64,000 nucleotides of DNA from CAIVAT01 sp037128705 (GTDB taxonomy: Bacteria > Bacteroidota > Bacteroidia > Bacteroidales > FEN-979), in the NCBI GenBank assembly GCA_037128705.1, contig JBAXVX010000001.1, positions 186,001 to 250,000 on the forward strand, given 5' to 3'. The notes below the pieces were generated by a model, which saw only the letters and a list, made by a program, of their open reading frames with translations, did not search any database and was not told where the DNA came from. The translations under genes were made by a program, and so were the position numbers. Numbering within the stretch: the stretch's first letter is position 1; each line of letters starts with the position of its first letter. This document shows, one piece after another, positions 36,649-45,396 of this stretch.

Positions 36649-37313
36649 TGCGCAATATAAACGAAACCGTTATGAGTGAATCAACCCTTCAGGACTACGC
36701 CGAAGCCCACACAACTCCCGAAAGTCCCGTTCTGGCCAGGCTGAATCGCGAGACCCACCTTTCACAGGTGTATCCGCAAATGCTCTCAGGACACCTGCAG
36801 GGCACTTTGCTGCGCATGTTTTGTCAGATGATGAAACCGGAAAGAGTGCTCGAAATAGGCACATTCACCGGATATTCAGCACTTAACCTGGCGATAGGGT
36901 TGGGGGAGAACTCATCAGGCCAGGTTCATACCATCGAAATTAACCCGGAGCAGGAACTTGGGATCCGGAAGTTTATTCAGGAAGCAGGGCTTGAAAACAG
37001 GGTTATCCTCCACATTGGCGACGCCTGTGAAATTATACCTGCCCTGAATGAGATATGGGACCTTGTTTTCATCGATGCAGATAAACCCAATTACCTGAAT
37101 TATTATCACCTGGTTCTTCCCCGGGTGCGTCGGGGTGGTTTTATTGTTGCCGACAATGTTCTATGGGATGGAAAGGTAACTGGCGATCCGGCAAAAATGG
37201 ATAGGGACACCCGCGGGATTGTTGAATTCAATGACTTCGTGCACCAGGATGATGCTGTTGAAAACATGATATTGCCATTGAGGGACGGGCTGATGCTGAT
37301 CAGGAAGAGGTAA
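36645..37313 (+). CDS. Class I SAM-dependent O-methyltransferase
   Basis: 222 residues. SAM-binding loop VLEIGTFTGYSALNLA, metal-binding region DLVFIDADKPNYLNYY and the GGFIVADNVLWDGKV strand match the cation-dependent COMT-like O-methyltransferase family (PF01596). The substrate is unknown. Its ATG overlaps the M16 stop, so it ends the mut transcription unit. It is convergent with purE, 20 bases apart. Confidence 0.92.
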   Translation: MMRNINETVMSESTLQDYAEAHTTPESPVLARLNRETHLSQVYPQMLSGHLQGTLLRMFCQMMKPERVLEIGTFTGYSALNLAIGLGENSSGQVHTIEINPEQELGIRKFIQEAGLENRVILHIGDACEIIPALNEIWDLVFIDADKPNYLNYYHLVLPRVRRGGFIVADNVLWDGKVTGDPAKMDRDTRGIVEFNDFVHQDDAVENMILPLRDGLMLIRKR

Positions 37314-37333
37314 CAGGCCTGCACCGGCAGAAG

Positions 37334-37840
37334 TTATCCCACTTTAAACTGGAATTTCACCTGGGACAAATCTTCATTTGCCTGGATGATTTTCTTTTTC
37401 AGATCCTCTTTGAAGGCGACCATTTTCTTGTGCAATGCTTCATCTCCGACGGCGAGAATTTCTGCAGCCAGGATGGCGGCATTCTGGGCGCCATTGATGC
37501 TGACCGTGGCAACCGGAATTCCCGGGGGCATCTGGACGATGGCCAGGAGGGCATCGAGTCCGTCAAGAGAGGCTTTGATCGGCACGCCAATGACAGGCAA
37601 GGTGGTCATGGCTGCAATTACGCCAGGAAGATGGGCTGCCATGCCGGCAGCGGCAATGATTACCCGTATTCCCCTGCGGTGCGCATTTTTGGCGAACTCC
37701 TCCACTTTCTCAGGCGTCCGGTGGGCCGATAGGGCATTCATTTCAAAAGGAATTTGCATTTCATCCAGAAATTTGGCCGCAGCTTCCATGACCGGGAGGT
37801 CGGAGGTGCTTCCCATGATAATGCTTACTTTAGGTTCCAT
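37334..37840 (-). CDS. purE: 5-(carboxyamino)imidazole ribonucleotide mutase
   Basis: 168 residues from the ATG at 37840; longer readings run through the promoter. Motifs MGSTSDLPVM (with the catalytic serine region), SAHRTPE and AGMAAHLPGVIAAMTTLPVIGVP identify class I PurE. It moves the carboxylate from N5-CAIR to form CAIR in purine synthesis. PurK is not adjacent. Its promoter is interleaved with the hpt promoter. Confidence 0.97.
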   Translation of the reverse strand: MEPKVSIIMGSTSDLPVMEAAAKFLDEMQIPFEMNALSAHRTPEKVEEFAKNAHRRGIRVIIAAAGMAAHLPGVIAAMTTLPVIGVPIKASLDGLDALLAIVQMPPGIPVATVSINGAQNAAILAAEILAVGDEALHKKMVAFKEDLKKKIIQANEDLSQVKFQFKVG

Positions 37841-37866
37841 ATGAAGGTTGAATTCATGTTTCATGA

Positions 37867-37895
37867 CAAAAGTAGCGATAAATTCACTACTTTTG
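37867..37895. promoter_or_regulatory. Divergent palindromic purE/hpt promoter
   Basis: CAAAAGTAG (37867-37875) and CTACTTTTG (37887-37895) form a 9-bp inverted repeat. Each arm contains a TACTTTTG -7 box, one for purE (minus) and one for hpt (plus). The arms face each other with an 11-base spacer, so one DNA site could control both genes. The -33 boxes are not convincing. Confidence 0.6.
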
Positions 37896-37919
37896 CATAC
37901 AACTGACAATTGATTGGTT

Positions 37920-38456
37920 ATGGCAAATGTAAAGGTCCGGGAATTGGTATTTGAGAAATTTATCACCCGGGAAGAGATTGATGCAGCAGTTCAAAAAGTG
38001 GCGGACCGGATCAACCGCGATTATGTCGGGAAGAACCCGCTCCTTCTGGCCATTCTTAACGGTGCATTTATCTTTGCCTCTGACCTGATGCGAAAACTGA
38101 CCATTCCATGTGAAATATCTTTTGTGAAGTACGCCTCCTATTCCGGAACACTTACCACATCGAAGGTGAAGGAGCTGATCGGCGTGAACGAAGAACTTGA
38201 GGGCCGGCATGTCATTGTCGTGGAGGACATTGTCGATACCGGCATCACCATGCATAAATTGCTTCAGGATATCCATGCAAAAAAACCATTGGATGTAAAG
38301 GTTGCCTGCTTTTGTTTTAAGGCTGAGGCGTTCCAGAAAAATTTCACCATTGACTACCTTGGATTGGTGATTCCAAATGACTTCATCGTAGGTTACGGCC
38401 TGGATTATGACGGACATGGACGGAATTATCCCGAAATTTATAAACTAGTTAAATAA
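37920..38456 (+). CDS. hpt: Hypoxanthine phosphoribosyltransferase
   Basis: 178 residues from the ATG at 37920. PRPP-binding motif VIVVEDIVDTGITM and the type I PRTase fold (LLAILNGAFIFASDL). It converts hypoxanthine and PRPP to IMP in purine salvage. This fits with adenine deaminase at 12670 as the hypoxanthine source. adk starts 8 bases downstream. Confidence 0.95.
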   Translation: MANVKVRELVFEKFITREEIDAAVQKVADRINRDYVGKNPLLLAILNGAFIFASDLMRKLTIPCEISFVKYASYSGTLTTSKVKELIGVNEELEGRHVIVVEDIVDTGITMHKLLQDIHAKKPLDVKVACFCFKAEAFQKNFTIDYLGLVIPNDFIVGYGLDYDGHGRNYPEIYKLVK

Positions 38457-38464
38457 TCTGTGCA

Positions 38465-39031
38465 ATGTTCAATCTGATCCTCTTTGGCCCACCGGGTGCT
38501 GGTAAGGGAACCCAGGCCATTAAAATTGCTGAAAAATTCGGCTGGAAGCATATTTCAACGGGCGATATCCTCCGCGCGGAGGTGAGCCAGGGAACCCCGC
38601 TGGGGTTAAAGGTAAAAGCTGTAATGGAAGCGGGCCATCTCGTTTCGGATGAACTGCTGATCGAGATCATGGAGTCGGTATTTGTTAACAACACGACAGT
38701 CACAGGATTTGTACTTGATGGTTTCCCCCGGACGCAGAAACAGGCACAGGAACTCGATCAGATGCTCTCGACCCATGGCCAGAAGGTGTCAATGGTCCTT
38801 GCACTGGAGGTGAACGAGGAAGAACTTGTCAAACGATTGCTGAAACGTGCCCAGGACCAGGGACGCAAGGATGATACCGAAGAGGTGATCAAGAACCGCC
38901 TTGTTCAGTATCACCACCATACCAAACCGTTGATTGATTATTACAAAAACAAGAATCTCTATACGGAAGTTTTTGGTGAAGGAACAATAGATCAAATATT
39001 TGAACAACTTTGTACTGTTATTAAACCCTGA
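38465..39031 (+). CDS. adk: Adenylate kinase
   Basis: 188 residues, the short form lacking the zinc-binding LID insertion. P-loop GPPGAGKGTQ, the AMP-binding helix STGDILRAE, and GFPRTQKQAQEL. It balances ATP + AMP with 2 ADP. Within the hpt-adk-obg-PAP2 run it is 6 bases before obg. Confidence 0.97.
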   Translation: MFNLILFGPPGAGKGTQAIKIAEKFGWKHISTGDILRAEVSQGTPLGLKVKAVMEAGHLVSDELLIEIMESVFVNNTTVTGFVLDGFPRTQKQAQELDQMLSTHGQKVSMVLALEVNEEELVKRLLKRAQDQGRKDDTEEVIKNRLVQYHHHTKPLIDYYKNKNLYTEVFGEGTIDQIFEQLCTVIKP

Positions 39032-39037
39032 TCCCCC

Positions 39038-40033
39038 TTGTCAGATTCAAACTTTGTCGACTATGTAAAAATACACTGTGCTTCCGGGAACGGCGGGGCA
39101 GGGTCGAGACATTTTATGCGTACCCGCACCAATGCACACGGAGGTCCCGACGGAGGTGACGGCGGCCGGGGCGGCCATGTCATCCTTAAAGGAAACAGCC
39201 AGTTCTGGACGTTACTGCATCTGAAATTTACAAAACACCTGAAAGCCGAACATGGGGGGGCAGGTTCAAAGCAACTTATGCACGGGGCCAATGGCAAGGA
39301 TATTTTTATCGATGTGCCCCTTGGAACAGTTGCCAGGGATGCAGAGACCGGTGCATTTGAATATGAAATAACGGAGGATGGACAAACCTTTATCCTGGTC
39401 CCGGGCGGCCGTGGAGGGTTAGGGAATGATCACTTTAAAACACCTACGCGTCAGGCACCGAAATTCGCACAGCCGGGAGAATCCGGACTTGAAATGTGGA
39501 AGGTCCTGGAGCTAAAACTGTTGGCCGATGTCGGGCTGGTCGGCTTTCCCAATGCCGGTAAATCCACCCTTTTATCGGTTATTTCAGCTGCCAAACCGCA
39601 GATTGCCGATTACCCGTTTACCACCCTGGTTCCCAACCTGGGTATTGTGAGGTATCATGATAATAAGTCATTTGTCATGGCCGATATTCCCGGCATTATC
39701 GAGGGAGCTCACGAGGGAAAAGGGCTGGGATTGAGATTTTTACGCCACATTGAGCGCAATTCAACCCTGCTGTTCATGGTACCGGTCGATTCCAAGGATA
39801 TACGCAAGGAATATCTCATACTTCTGAATGAACTCGGGCAATACAACCCTGAATTGCTTGATAAGACCAGGGTCCTGGCCGTCACCAAGGCTGACCTGGC
39901 CGACGATGAGATCATCCGCGATATAAAGAAGGATCTGCCTGAAATACCTGTGGTTTTTATCTCGTCACATAAAAAAACCGGACTCGAAAAATTGAAGCAG
40001 ATGTTGTGGGAGGAATTAATCCGTGATGCGTGA
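39038..40033 (+). CDS. obg: GTPase Obg
   Basis: 331 residues starting at TTG (39038). The glycine-rich Obg fold (SGNGGAGSRHFMR, GGDGGRGG) occupies residues 1-155, and the GTPase domain carries GFPNAGKSTLL and DIPGIIEGAHEGKGLG. There is no extra C-terminal OCT domain. Obg assists 50S ribosome assembly and stress response. The last codons (DA stop) lie inside a heptamer repeat array at 40023-40050. Confidence 0.96.
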   Translation: MSDSNFVDYVKIHCASGNGGAGSRHFMRTRTNAHGGPDGGDGGRGGHVILKGNSQFWTLLHLKFTKHLKAEHGGAGSKQLMHGANGKDIFIDVPLGTVARDAETGAFEYEITEDGQTFILVPGGRGGLGNDHFKTPTRQAPKFAQPGESGLEMWKVLELKLLADVGLVGFPNAGKSTLLSVISAAKPQIADYPFTTLVPNLGIVRYHDNKSFVMADIPGIIEGAHEGKGLGLRFLRHIERNSTLLFMVPVDSKDIRKEYLILLNELGQYNPELLDKTRVLAVTKADLADDEIIRDIKKDLPEIPVVFISSHKKTGLEKLKQMLWEELIRDA

Positions 40034-40050
40034 CGCGTGAAGCGTGACAA
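40023..40050 (+). repeat. Heptamer array GTGACGC, 4 units
   Basis: Units GTGATGC, GTGACGC, GTGAAGC, GTGACAA in direct tandem. The obg TGA (40031-40033) is inside the array, and an alternative GTG start for the PAP2 gene (40044) is its last unit. The same heptamer recurs inverted at 52141-52182. Confidence 0.75.
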
Positions 40051-40058
40051 AAAACCAC

Positions 40059-40625
40059 ATGATGCTGGACAGCTTAAGATCCATCGACCAGAACGTTTTT
40101 TTTTTCCTTAACGGGCTTCACTGTGCTTTTTTCGATCAGGTCATGTTCTGGGGAACCAAATCTTTGATTTGGCTTCCGCTCTATCTGATCCTTTTTTACC
40201 TTGTCTTCAGGAAATACAGGTGGCAGGGGTTGTGGATACTCCTGTTTGCAGCCCTCATGATCCTGTTGAGTGACCAGTTGTCCAACGTTTTCAAGGAATG
40301 GATCGTCCGCCTTCGTCCTACACACGAGCCTGGCCTGACGGGGATACACACGGTGAACGGTTATGTTGGAGGTCAGCTGGGGTTTTATTCTGCACACGCC
40401 TCAACAACGATGGCTGTTGCCCTCTTCCTGATTATCATTCTGGGAAACAGCTACCGCTATTTTTCTCCGCTTATCCTTCTTTGGGCTGTGTTCATGGGCT
40501 ACACCAGGATCTACCTCGGGGTTCATTACCCGGGTGATATATTAGCCGGGTGGCTGGCGGGTACCCTCATCGGGTTTTGTTTCGGTGTGGGATGCCTGCA
40601 GTTTGTCCGGAAACGGGTGGAGTAG
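40059..40625 (+). CDS. PAP2-family membrane phosphatase
   Basis: 188 residues from the ATG at 40059 (40062 is also possible; a GTG at 40044 falls in the repeat array). PAP2 motifs: KEWIVRLRP (Kx6RP), YSAHAS (variant of PSGH) and TRIYLGVHYPGD (Rx5HxxxD). About five or six membrane helices. Family members remove phosphate from undecaprenyl diphosphate or phosphatidic-acid-type lipids; the substrate is not certain. It is the last gene of the hpt-adk-obg run. Confidence 0.88.
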   Translation: MMLDSLRSIDQNVFFFLNGLHCAFFDQVMFWGTKSLIWLPLYLILFYLVFRKYRWQGLWILLFAALMILLSDQLSNVFKEWIVRLRPTHEPGLTGIHTVNGYVGGQLGFYSAHASTTMAVALFLIIILGNSYRYFSPLILLWAVFMGYTRIYLGVHYPGDILAGWLAGTLIGFCFGVGCLQFVRKRVE

Positions 40626-40677
40626 CATACCAATTCCGGGATATCTACGTTTATAATTGACTTAATCAAAGATAAGA

Positions 40678-41241
40678 ATGAAAAAAAAGTTGATAATCAT
40701 AACATTACTGATTTTTACTTTCTCGCAGGCAACATTCACCACCTATGCCAAAGGTTCGCTGGATCCGGTGAAGTTGGGAACCTGGGTGATAAATATTGGC
40801 CTGGGGCCGGGTACGCATGCTTTTGGCAATGGCGCAGGATTTGGACCCGCCCTGAAGGGCTCCTTTGAAACCGGGATGTTTGATCTGGGACCCGGGGTGA
40901 TCACCCTGGGCGGTGAAGCCGCCTTTTCATTTTTCAGTCAGCATTACGGGCAGGACTGGAATGAAACCTGGGTGAATTTTATGTTTGGGGCACGTGCGGC
41001 TTACCATTATGGCTGGAATGTTGAAGGACTTGACACATACGGCGGTGTGCCGCTGGGAATAGGGTTTAGTGCACATGCTGTTGATGAAAATCCGGGGAGC
41101 AAGGGATATTCACCGGTTTATCCATACGTCGGCATCTTCTTTGGCGCCTCCTATTTTTTCACAAAATCGTTCGGGATCAACGGGGAGTTTGGTTATAATT
41201 CCACCTATGCCAATATTGGAGTGATCTTCAAACTGAAGTAG
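40678..41241 (+). CDS. Small predicted outer-membrane beta-barrel protein
   Basis: 187 residues with a signal peptide (MKKKLIIITLLIFTFSQATFTTYA). The glycine- and aromatic-rich mature chain (GLGPGTHAFGNGAGFGPALKG) alternates as in an 8-strand barrel and ends with a strand GVIFKLK. This is typical of small outer-membrane barrels in the phylum. I do not recognise a named family. It is monocistronic and convergent with the flavoprotein gene, 9 bases away. Confidence 0.6.
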   Translation: MKKKLIIITLLIFTFSQATFTTYAKGSLDPVKLGTWVINIGLGPGTHAFGNGAGFGPALKGSFETGMFDLGPGVITLGGEAAFSFFSQHYGQDWNETWVNFMFGARAAYHYGWNVEGLDTYGGVPLGIGFSAHAVDENPGSKGYSPVYPYVGIFFGASYFFTKSFGINGEFGYNSTYANIGVIFKLK

Positions 41242-41250
41242 GGGACAGGA

Positions 41251-41712
41251 TCAATAACCGTAAACCCGGCCTTCAAATCGTTCAACCTTGATTTTCATCA
41301 CATTAACTTCACGAATGGAGGGTGGGTTGAATTTGAATTCTCCTTTGGCATAATGTGCCATAACGAGTTGGAAAACAGCTTTCTTTTCTTCCGGTTCATT
41401 GATGAATTCCACCTTCCCGTAACACAACACACTCCGGTATTTCATGCTCCATGAACAGGCGACCTCTTCATTCTGGTAGCGCAGTAAATGATCAGTGGTG
41501 AAATTGATGCAAACTTCCGGATGTTGTTTTAAAATATCAACCTTCTTGCCATTTTGGGCACCATGAAGATAGATCATTCCGTCGCTGTAGCCGAAATTCA
41601 TGGGGATAACATAGGGTTTGCCATCCATATCGGTCATGGCTACATGACAAACCTGGCAACGCTGAATGATATCAACGAGTTCCCGGTTCTCAGAAATTGC
41701 GCGTGCTCTCAT
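41251..41712 (-). CDS. PNPOx/NimA-like flavin-binding protein
   Basis: 153 residues from the ATG at 41712; upstream codons to 41769 overlie a -7 box. The pyridoxamine 5'-phosphate oxidase-like split barrel is clear (CQVCHVAMTDMDGKPYVIPMNFGYSDGMIYLHGAQNGKK). The extra segment SWSMKYRSVLCYGKVEFI matches the NimA-like subgroup. Members bind FMN; some inactivate 5-nitroimidazoles, but resistance cannot be inferred from sequence. It is transcribed alone. Confidence 0.85.
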   Translation of the reverse strand: MRARAISENRELVDIIQRCQVCHVAMTDMDGKPYVIPMNFGYSDGMIYLHGAQNGKKVDILKQHPEVCINFTTDHLLRYQNEEVACSWSMKYRSVLCYGKVEFINEPEEKKAVFQLVMAHYAKGEFKFNPPSIREVNVMKIKVERFEGRVYGY

Positions 41713-41734
41713 CGTATCTGACTTAACGTTCCGG

Positions 41735-41742
41735 CAAAGATA
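41735..41742 (-). promoter_or_regulatory. -7 box of the PNPOx-like gene
   Basis: Minus-strand TATCTTTG matches TAnnTTTG and lies 23 bases before the ATG at 41712. It decides for the shorter start. Confidence 0.5.
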
Positions 41743-41825
41743 CATAAATTGATTTTGTGATAAATTCATTTAATGAATCTACTGACTTCCACAGGCAGCC
41801 TGTATGAAATGTGAAAAATGTCATG

Positions 41826-41833
41826 TACATTTG
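41826..41833 (+). promoter_or_regulatory. -7 box of xseA
   Basis: TACATTTG matches TAnnTTTG, 37 bases before the xseA ATG. No TTG is seen at -33. Confidence 0.4.
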
Positions 41834-41844
41834 ATTGTGACAAT

Positions 41845-41858
41845 CTCACGCTTCACGC
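41845..41858 (+). repeat. Two-unit remnant of heptamer (T)TCACGC
   Basis: CTCACGC and TTCACGC in tandem within the xseA leader, same core as the arrays at 40023 and 52141. It may be a degenerate member of that family or chance. Confidence 0.4.
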
Positions 41859-41870
41859 CCCAACGCAATC

Positions 41871-43286
41871 ATGCCGGAAAAAGTAAATGAACGAACCATT
41901 TTTTCTCTGCTGGAGGTCACCCTCAGCATCCGGAAAACCCTTGAGGAGAGATATACCAGTTCCTTTTGGGTTAAGGCGGAGATGAATAAACTGAACCTCT
42001 ACCCCCAATCCGGACATTGTTACCCCGACCTGGTTGAAAAAACCGATGGTAAGATTGTGGCGGAAATAAGATCAACCATCTGGAAAGATGATTTTCAGAG
42101 AATCAATGATAATTTTCTGAACATCCTGCATGAACCATTGAAAAACGGGATCAATATTCTTTTCTCGGCGAGGGTGTCCTATCATCCGGTGCATGGCCTG
42201 AGTCTAAGGATCCTCGATATTGATCCTTCCTGGTCGCTGGGGGAACTCGAGAAGGAAAAACAGCAGACCATTGAAAAAATGCGCAGGGAGGGTCTTTTTG
42301 ACCGGAACAGATCCCTTGCGCTCGCCCTGCTTCCAAAACGAATAGCCATCATCTCAGTCGGGACGAGTAAAGGTTATGCTGATTTCCGGAAGGTTATTGA
42401 TGGCAACGGCTGGGGATACAATTTTTTCCACATGCTTTTTCCCGCCTTGCTCCAGGGTGAAAATGCAGTGGAATCCCTGATCGCCGCCCTCGAAAAGATC
42501 AGGAGTGTGAAATCCCATTTCGATGTGGTTGCCATCATCCGGGGTGGAGGAGGGGATGTTGGTTTGACATGCTACAACAACTATATGCTGTCGAAAGCAA
42601 TCGCACTGTTCCCGCTTCCTGTCATCACAGGGATCGGCCATTCAACCAATGAAACCGTGGCCGAGATGGTTGCATTCCACAATACCATAACCCCGACAGA
42701 CCTGGCAGATTACCTGATCCAGAAATTTCATAATTTTTCGGTTCCTGTCCAAAAGGCTCAAGAAACCATTGTTCAGCATTTCACGCGGATGATCACGGAT
42801 GAAAAATTAAGGATACTGAACGCGGTGCGGTACTTCAGATCTGTTGCATTGGCAGGACTGACGCAGCGTAAAAATGAAATCAGTCATGAAATCAGGGCAT
42901 TGCAACAGGAATCAAAATACTGGCTGCAACAGAAACGTGCATCGGATATCCATCAGAATGTACTGCTCATCGAAAAAGGTTCCAGACGGATCCTGATGGC
43001 ACAGGACCAGGTCATCGGGAGTGCCGGGAAAAACGTGTCAGAGAAAATACAAAATTTCATCCGGGACGAGTTGCAAGTCATTTCAGCAATTGAAAAGAAT
43101 GTTGAATTGCTGGACCCGGTGAATATTTTAAACCGCGGATACAGCATTACTGTCATGCTGGATGGCGGTAAGGTGTTGAAGACCGTTGATGATGTCGGGC
43201 AGGGGGCCAGGTTGAAAACAATGCTGGCCGATGGAAATATAATCAGTATTACCCAATGGGCAGATAAATCGAAAAAACATGAATAA
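41871..43286 (+). CDS. xseA: Exodeoxyribonuclease VII large subunit
   Basis: 471 residues. N-terminal OB-fold (FSLLEVTLSIRKTLEERY, FWVKAEMNKLN), catalytic middle with AIISVGTSKGYADF and VVAIIRGGGGDVGL, the ITGIGHSTNETV motif, then a long coiled coil and a C-terminal YSITVM segment. With XseB it degrades single-stranded DNA. The end overlaps xseB by 8 bases. Confidence 0.95.
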   Translation: MPEKVNERTIFSLLEVTLSIRKTLEERYTSSFWVKAEMNKLNLYPQSGHCYPDLVEKTDGKIVAEIRSTIWKDDFQRINDNFLNILHEPLKNGINILFSARVSYHPVHGLSLRILDIDPSWSLGELEKEKQQTIEKMRREGLFDRNRSLALALLPKRIAIISVGTSKGYADFRKVIDGNGWGYNFFHMLFPALLQGENAVESLIAALEKIRSVKSHFDVVAIIRGGGGDVGLTCYNNYMLSKAIALFPLPVITGIGHSTNETVAEMVAFHNTITPTDLADYLIQKFHNFSVPVQKAQETIVQHFTRMITDEKLRILNAVRYFRSVALAGLTQRKNEISHEIRALQQESKYWLQQKRASDIHQNVLLIEKGSRRILMAQDQVIGSAGKNVSEKIQNFIRDELQVISAIEKNVELLDPVNILNRGYSITVMLDGGKVLKTVDDVGQGARLKTMLADGNIISITQWADKSKKHE

Positions 43287-43488
43287 AGAGCCAAACTATT
43301 CGGAAGCGTTTAACGAACTCCAGAAAATCGTCTCCGAAATCGAAGGGGGAGATATCTCCGTTGATGAATTGTCAGAAAAGGTCAAGAGAGCCGCCCTGCT
43401 GATCAGGATCTGCAAAAATAAACTTACCTCGACCGAAGAAGATGTGTCCCGGATCCTGAAGGAACTTGAATCAGATCGCGGGAGTTGA
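43279..43488 (+). CDS. xseB: Exodeoxyribonuclease VII small subunit
   Basis: 69 residues. The family core NYSEAFNELQKIVSEIEGGDISVDELSEKV is intact. XseB helices pack along the XseA coiled coil. Translation is coupled to xseA by an 8-base overlap. The convergent radA gene ends 38 bases away. Confidence 0.93.
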   Translation: MNKEPNYSEAFNELQKIVSEIEGGDISVDELSEKVKRAALLIRICKNKLTSTEEDVSRILKELESDRGS

Positions 43489-43525
43489 AATGAAACCGGC
43501 GTTACGTGACTATCAAATTTTTCCG

Positions 43526-44896
43526 TCACGAAAACAGCTTCCGGTAGATCTCCTCGATCTTGCCCACGGTGATGATCTGAATGGAATACCGTTTAAAATC
43601 CAATCCTTTGGTATTGTAACGGGAGATGAAAATCCGCTCAAAACCAAGCTTGTCGGCTTCGGAGATGCGTTGTTCCACCCGGTTGATGGGCCTGATTTCA
43701 CCGCTAAGCCCGACCTCGGCGGCAAAACAACTCTTTGAATCAACAGGGGAGTCCTGGTTTGAAGAGAGTACGGCGGCAACCACAGCCAGGTCAATGGCCG
43801 GATCTTCCACCTTGATGCCCCCGGCAATGTTCAGGAAAACATCCTTGTGTCCCAGTTTGAAACCACTGCGTTTTTCAAGTACGGCAAGCAGCATGTTCAG
43901 GCGCCGAACGTCAAATCCGGTGGTTGACCGCTGGGGTGTGCCATATACTGCACTGCTCACCAGGGCCTGTGTTTCAATGAGCATCGGGCGCTGTCCCTCC
44001 ATCATTGCGGCGATTGCAATGCCGCTCACCGCCTCATCCCGCTGGCTGAGCAGTATCTCCGAAGGATTCGATACTTCGCGCAGCCCTGCATCATTCATCT
44101 CATAGATTCCAAGTTCGGAAGTTGATCCAAACCGGTTCTTCAATGAACGCAGGATCCGGTAACCATAATTCCGGTCCCCTTCAAATTGCAGCACGGTGTC
44201 GACCATGTGCTCCAGGATCTTCGGCCCGGCCAGGCTGCCGTCCTTGGTGATGTGACCGATCAGGAAAACCGGGGTATTGGTCAGTTTTGAATATTTCTGC
44301 ATCTCCGCTGCACACTCTTTGATCTGTGAAACGCTGCCAGCCGATGACTCGATAAGGTCGGTTTGCAAGGTTTGAATGGAATCGGCAATGATGATGCCGG
44401 GACGCAGGGATTCGAGGTGCTGAAAAATCGACTGGGTGTTGGTCTCCGTAAGGATAAAGCAGTTTTCGTTCCTGATTCCAAGCCGTTCGGCCCGCATACG
44501 GATCTGCTGGTCACTTTCCTCTCCCGTTATATAAAGAATTTTCTGGTCGTCGCATTTGAGCGCCACCTGTAACATCAGGGTCGACTTGCCAATGCCTGGT
44601 TCACCCCCGATCAGGGTGAGCGAACCAGGAACAAGCCCCCCGCCCAACACCCTGTTAAGCTCCTGGTCATGGGTGTTCATGCGGGCTTCATGGCTGAAGG
44701 TGACTTCTGAGATTTTGACTGGCGCAACCTGCCTCCGGTCGCCAAAGGAGGCTTTTACCGAACCCTTTTCCTCCCGCTGAATGACCTCTTCAACAAAAGT
44801 GTTCCACTCCCCGCATGAATTGCACCGGCCCAGCCATTTGGGGGACTGGGCGCCGCAGTTTTGACAGAAAAATGCAGTTTTAACTTTTGACATCAC
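43526..44896 (-). CDS. radA: DNA repair protein RadA
   Basis: 456 residues (an ATG one codon later is equally possible). Zinc finger CQNC...CNSCG at the N-terminus, RecA-like ATPase with Walker A GGEPGIGKSTL, the RadA-specific KNRFG motif (LKNRFGSTSELGIYEM), and a C-terminal Lon-protease-like domain. RadA promotes branch migration of recombination intermediates. It is the last gene of the panC-to-radA minus-strand run, 2 bases after rfaE2. Confidence 0.97.
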   Translation of the reverse strand: MMSKVKTAFFCQNCGAQSPKWLGRCNSCGEWNTFVEEVIQREEKGSVKASFGDRRQVAPVKISEVTFSHEARMNTHDQELNRVLGGGLVPGSLTLIGGEPGIGKSTLMLQVALKCDDQKILYITGEESDQQIRMRAERLGIRNENCFILTETNTQSIFQHLESLRPGIIIADSIQTLQTDLIESSAGSVSQIKECAAEMQKYSKLTNTPVFLIGHITKDGSLAGPKILEHMVDTVLQFEGDRNYGYRILRSLKNRFGSTSELGIYEMNDAGLREVSNPSEILLSQRDEAVSGIAIAAMMEGQRPMLIETQALVSSAVYGTPQRSTTGFDVRRLNMLLAVLEKRSGFKLGHKDVFLNIAGGIKVEDPAIDLAVVAAVLSSNQDSPVDSKSCFAAEVGLSGEIRPINRVEQRISEADKLGFERIFISRYNTKGLDFKRYSIQIITVGKIEEIYRKLFS

Positions 44897-44898
44897 TG

Positions 44899-45396
44899 TT
44901 AAATATGCACCTTGTGCGCCAGTTCAATGACATGGGTGGTGGAATATCCTTTGGTCAGTTCGATGGTCACTACCTGGCCGCCACGTGCTTTTACCACCTC
45001 ACTGCCAACGATTTCCTTGCCGTCATAATCCTTGCCTTTTACCAGGATATCCGGCTGAACGAGTTTGATGATTTCCTGTGGGGTATCCTCACCAAACAGG
45101 ATCACACAATCCACAAATCGCATAGCTGCCAGCGTTATGGCCCGAGCCTCCTGGTTGTTTACCGGACGGTGGGCGCCTTTTATCCGTCTCACCGAATCGT
45201 CGGAGTTGAGTCCCACGATCAGTATATTACCCAGGTCGCGGGCTTTGGCCAGGTATTCCACATGCCCGAGATGCAATACATCAAAGCATCCGTTGCTGAA
45301 TACAATTTTTTTATCCTGGAAACGCCATATTCCGATCTGTTTCTGAAGACGATCCCAGGTATATATTTTCGCTCTAATAATTTCAAGACTTTCCAT
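44899..45396 (-). CDS. rfaE2: D-beta-D-heptose 1-phosphate adenylyltransferase
   Basis: 165 residues. Cytidylyltransferase-like fold with the HxGH motif in FSNGCFDVLHLGHVEYL, and a C-terminal KGYSTTHVIE motif like the ISSTxxx loop. This is the stand-alone nucleotidyltransferase half of bifunctional HldE, making ADP-heptose precursors of lipopolysaccharide. No kinase half is near. The start overlaps the upstream gene's end by 14 bases. Confidence 0.9.
   Translation of the reverse strand: MESLEIIRAKIYTWDRLQKQIGIWRFQDKKIVFSNGCFDVLHLGHVEYLAKARDLGNILIVGLNSDDSVRRIKGAHRPVNNQEARAITLAAMRFVDCVILFGEDTPQEIIKLVQPDILVKGKDYDGKEIVGSEVVKARGGQVVTIELTKGYSTTHVIELAHKVHI

Noticed and set aside
37386..37844. 152-codon plus-strand frame opposite purE
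   Set aside because: Shadow of the conserved purE gene; the real plus-strand gene (hpt) starts later.
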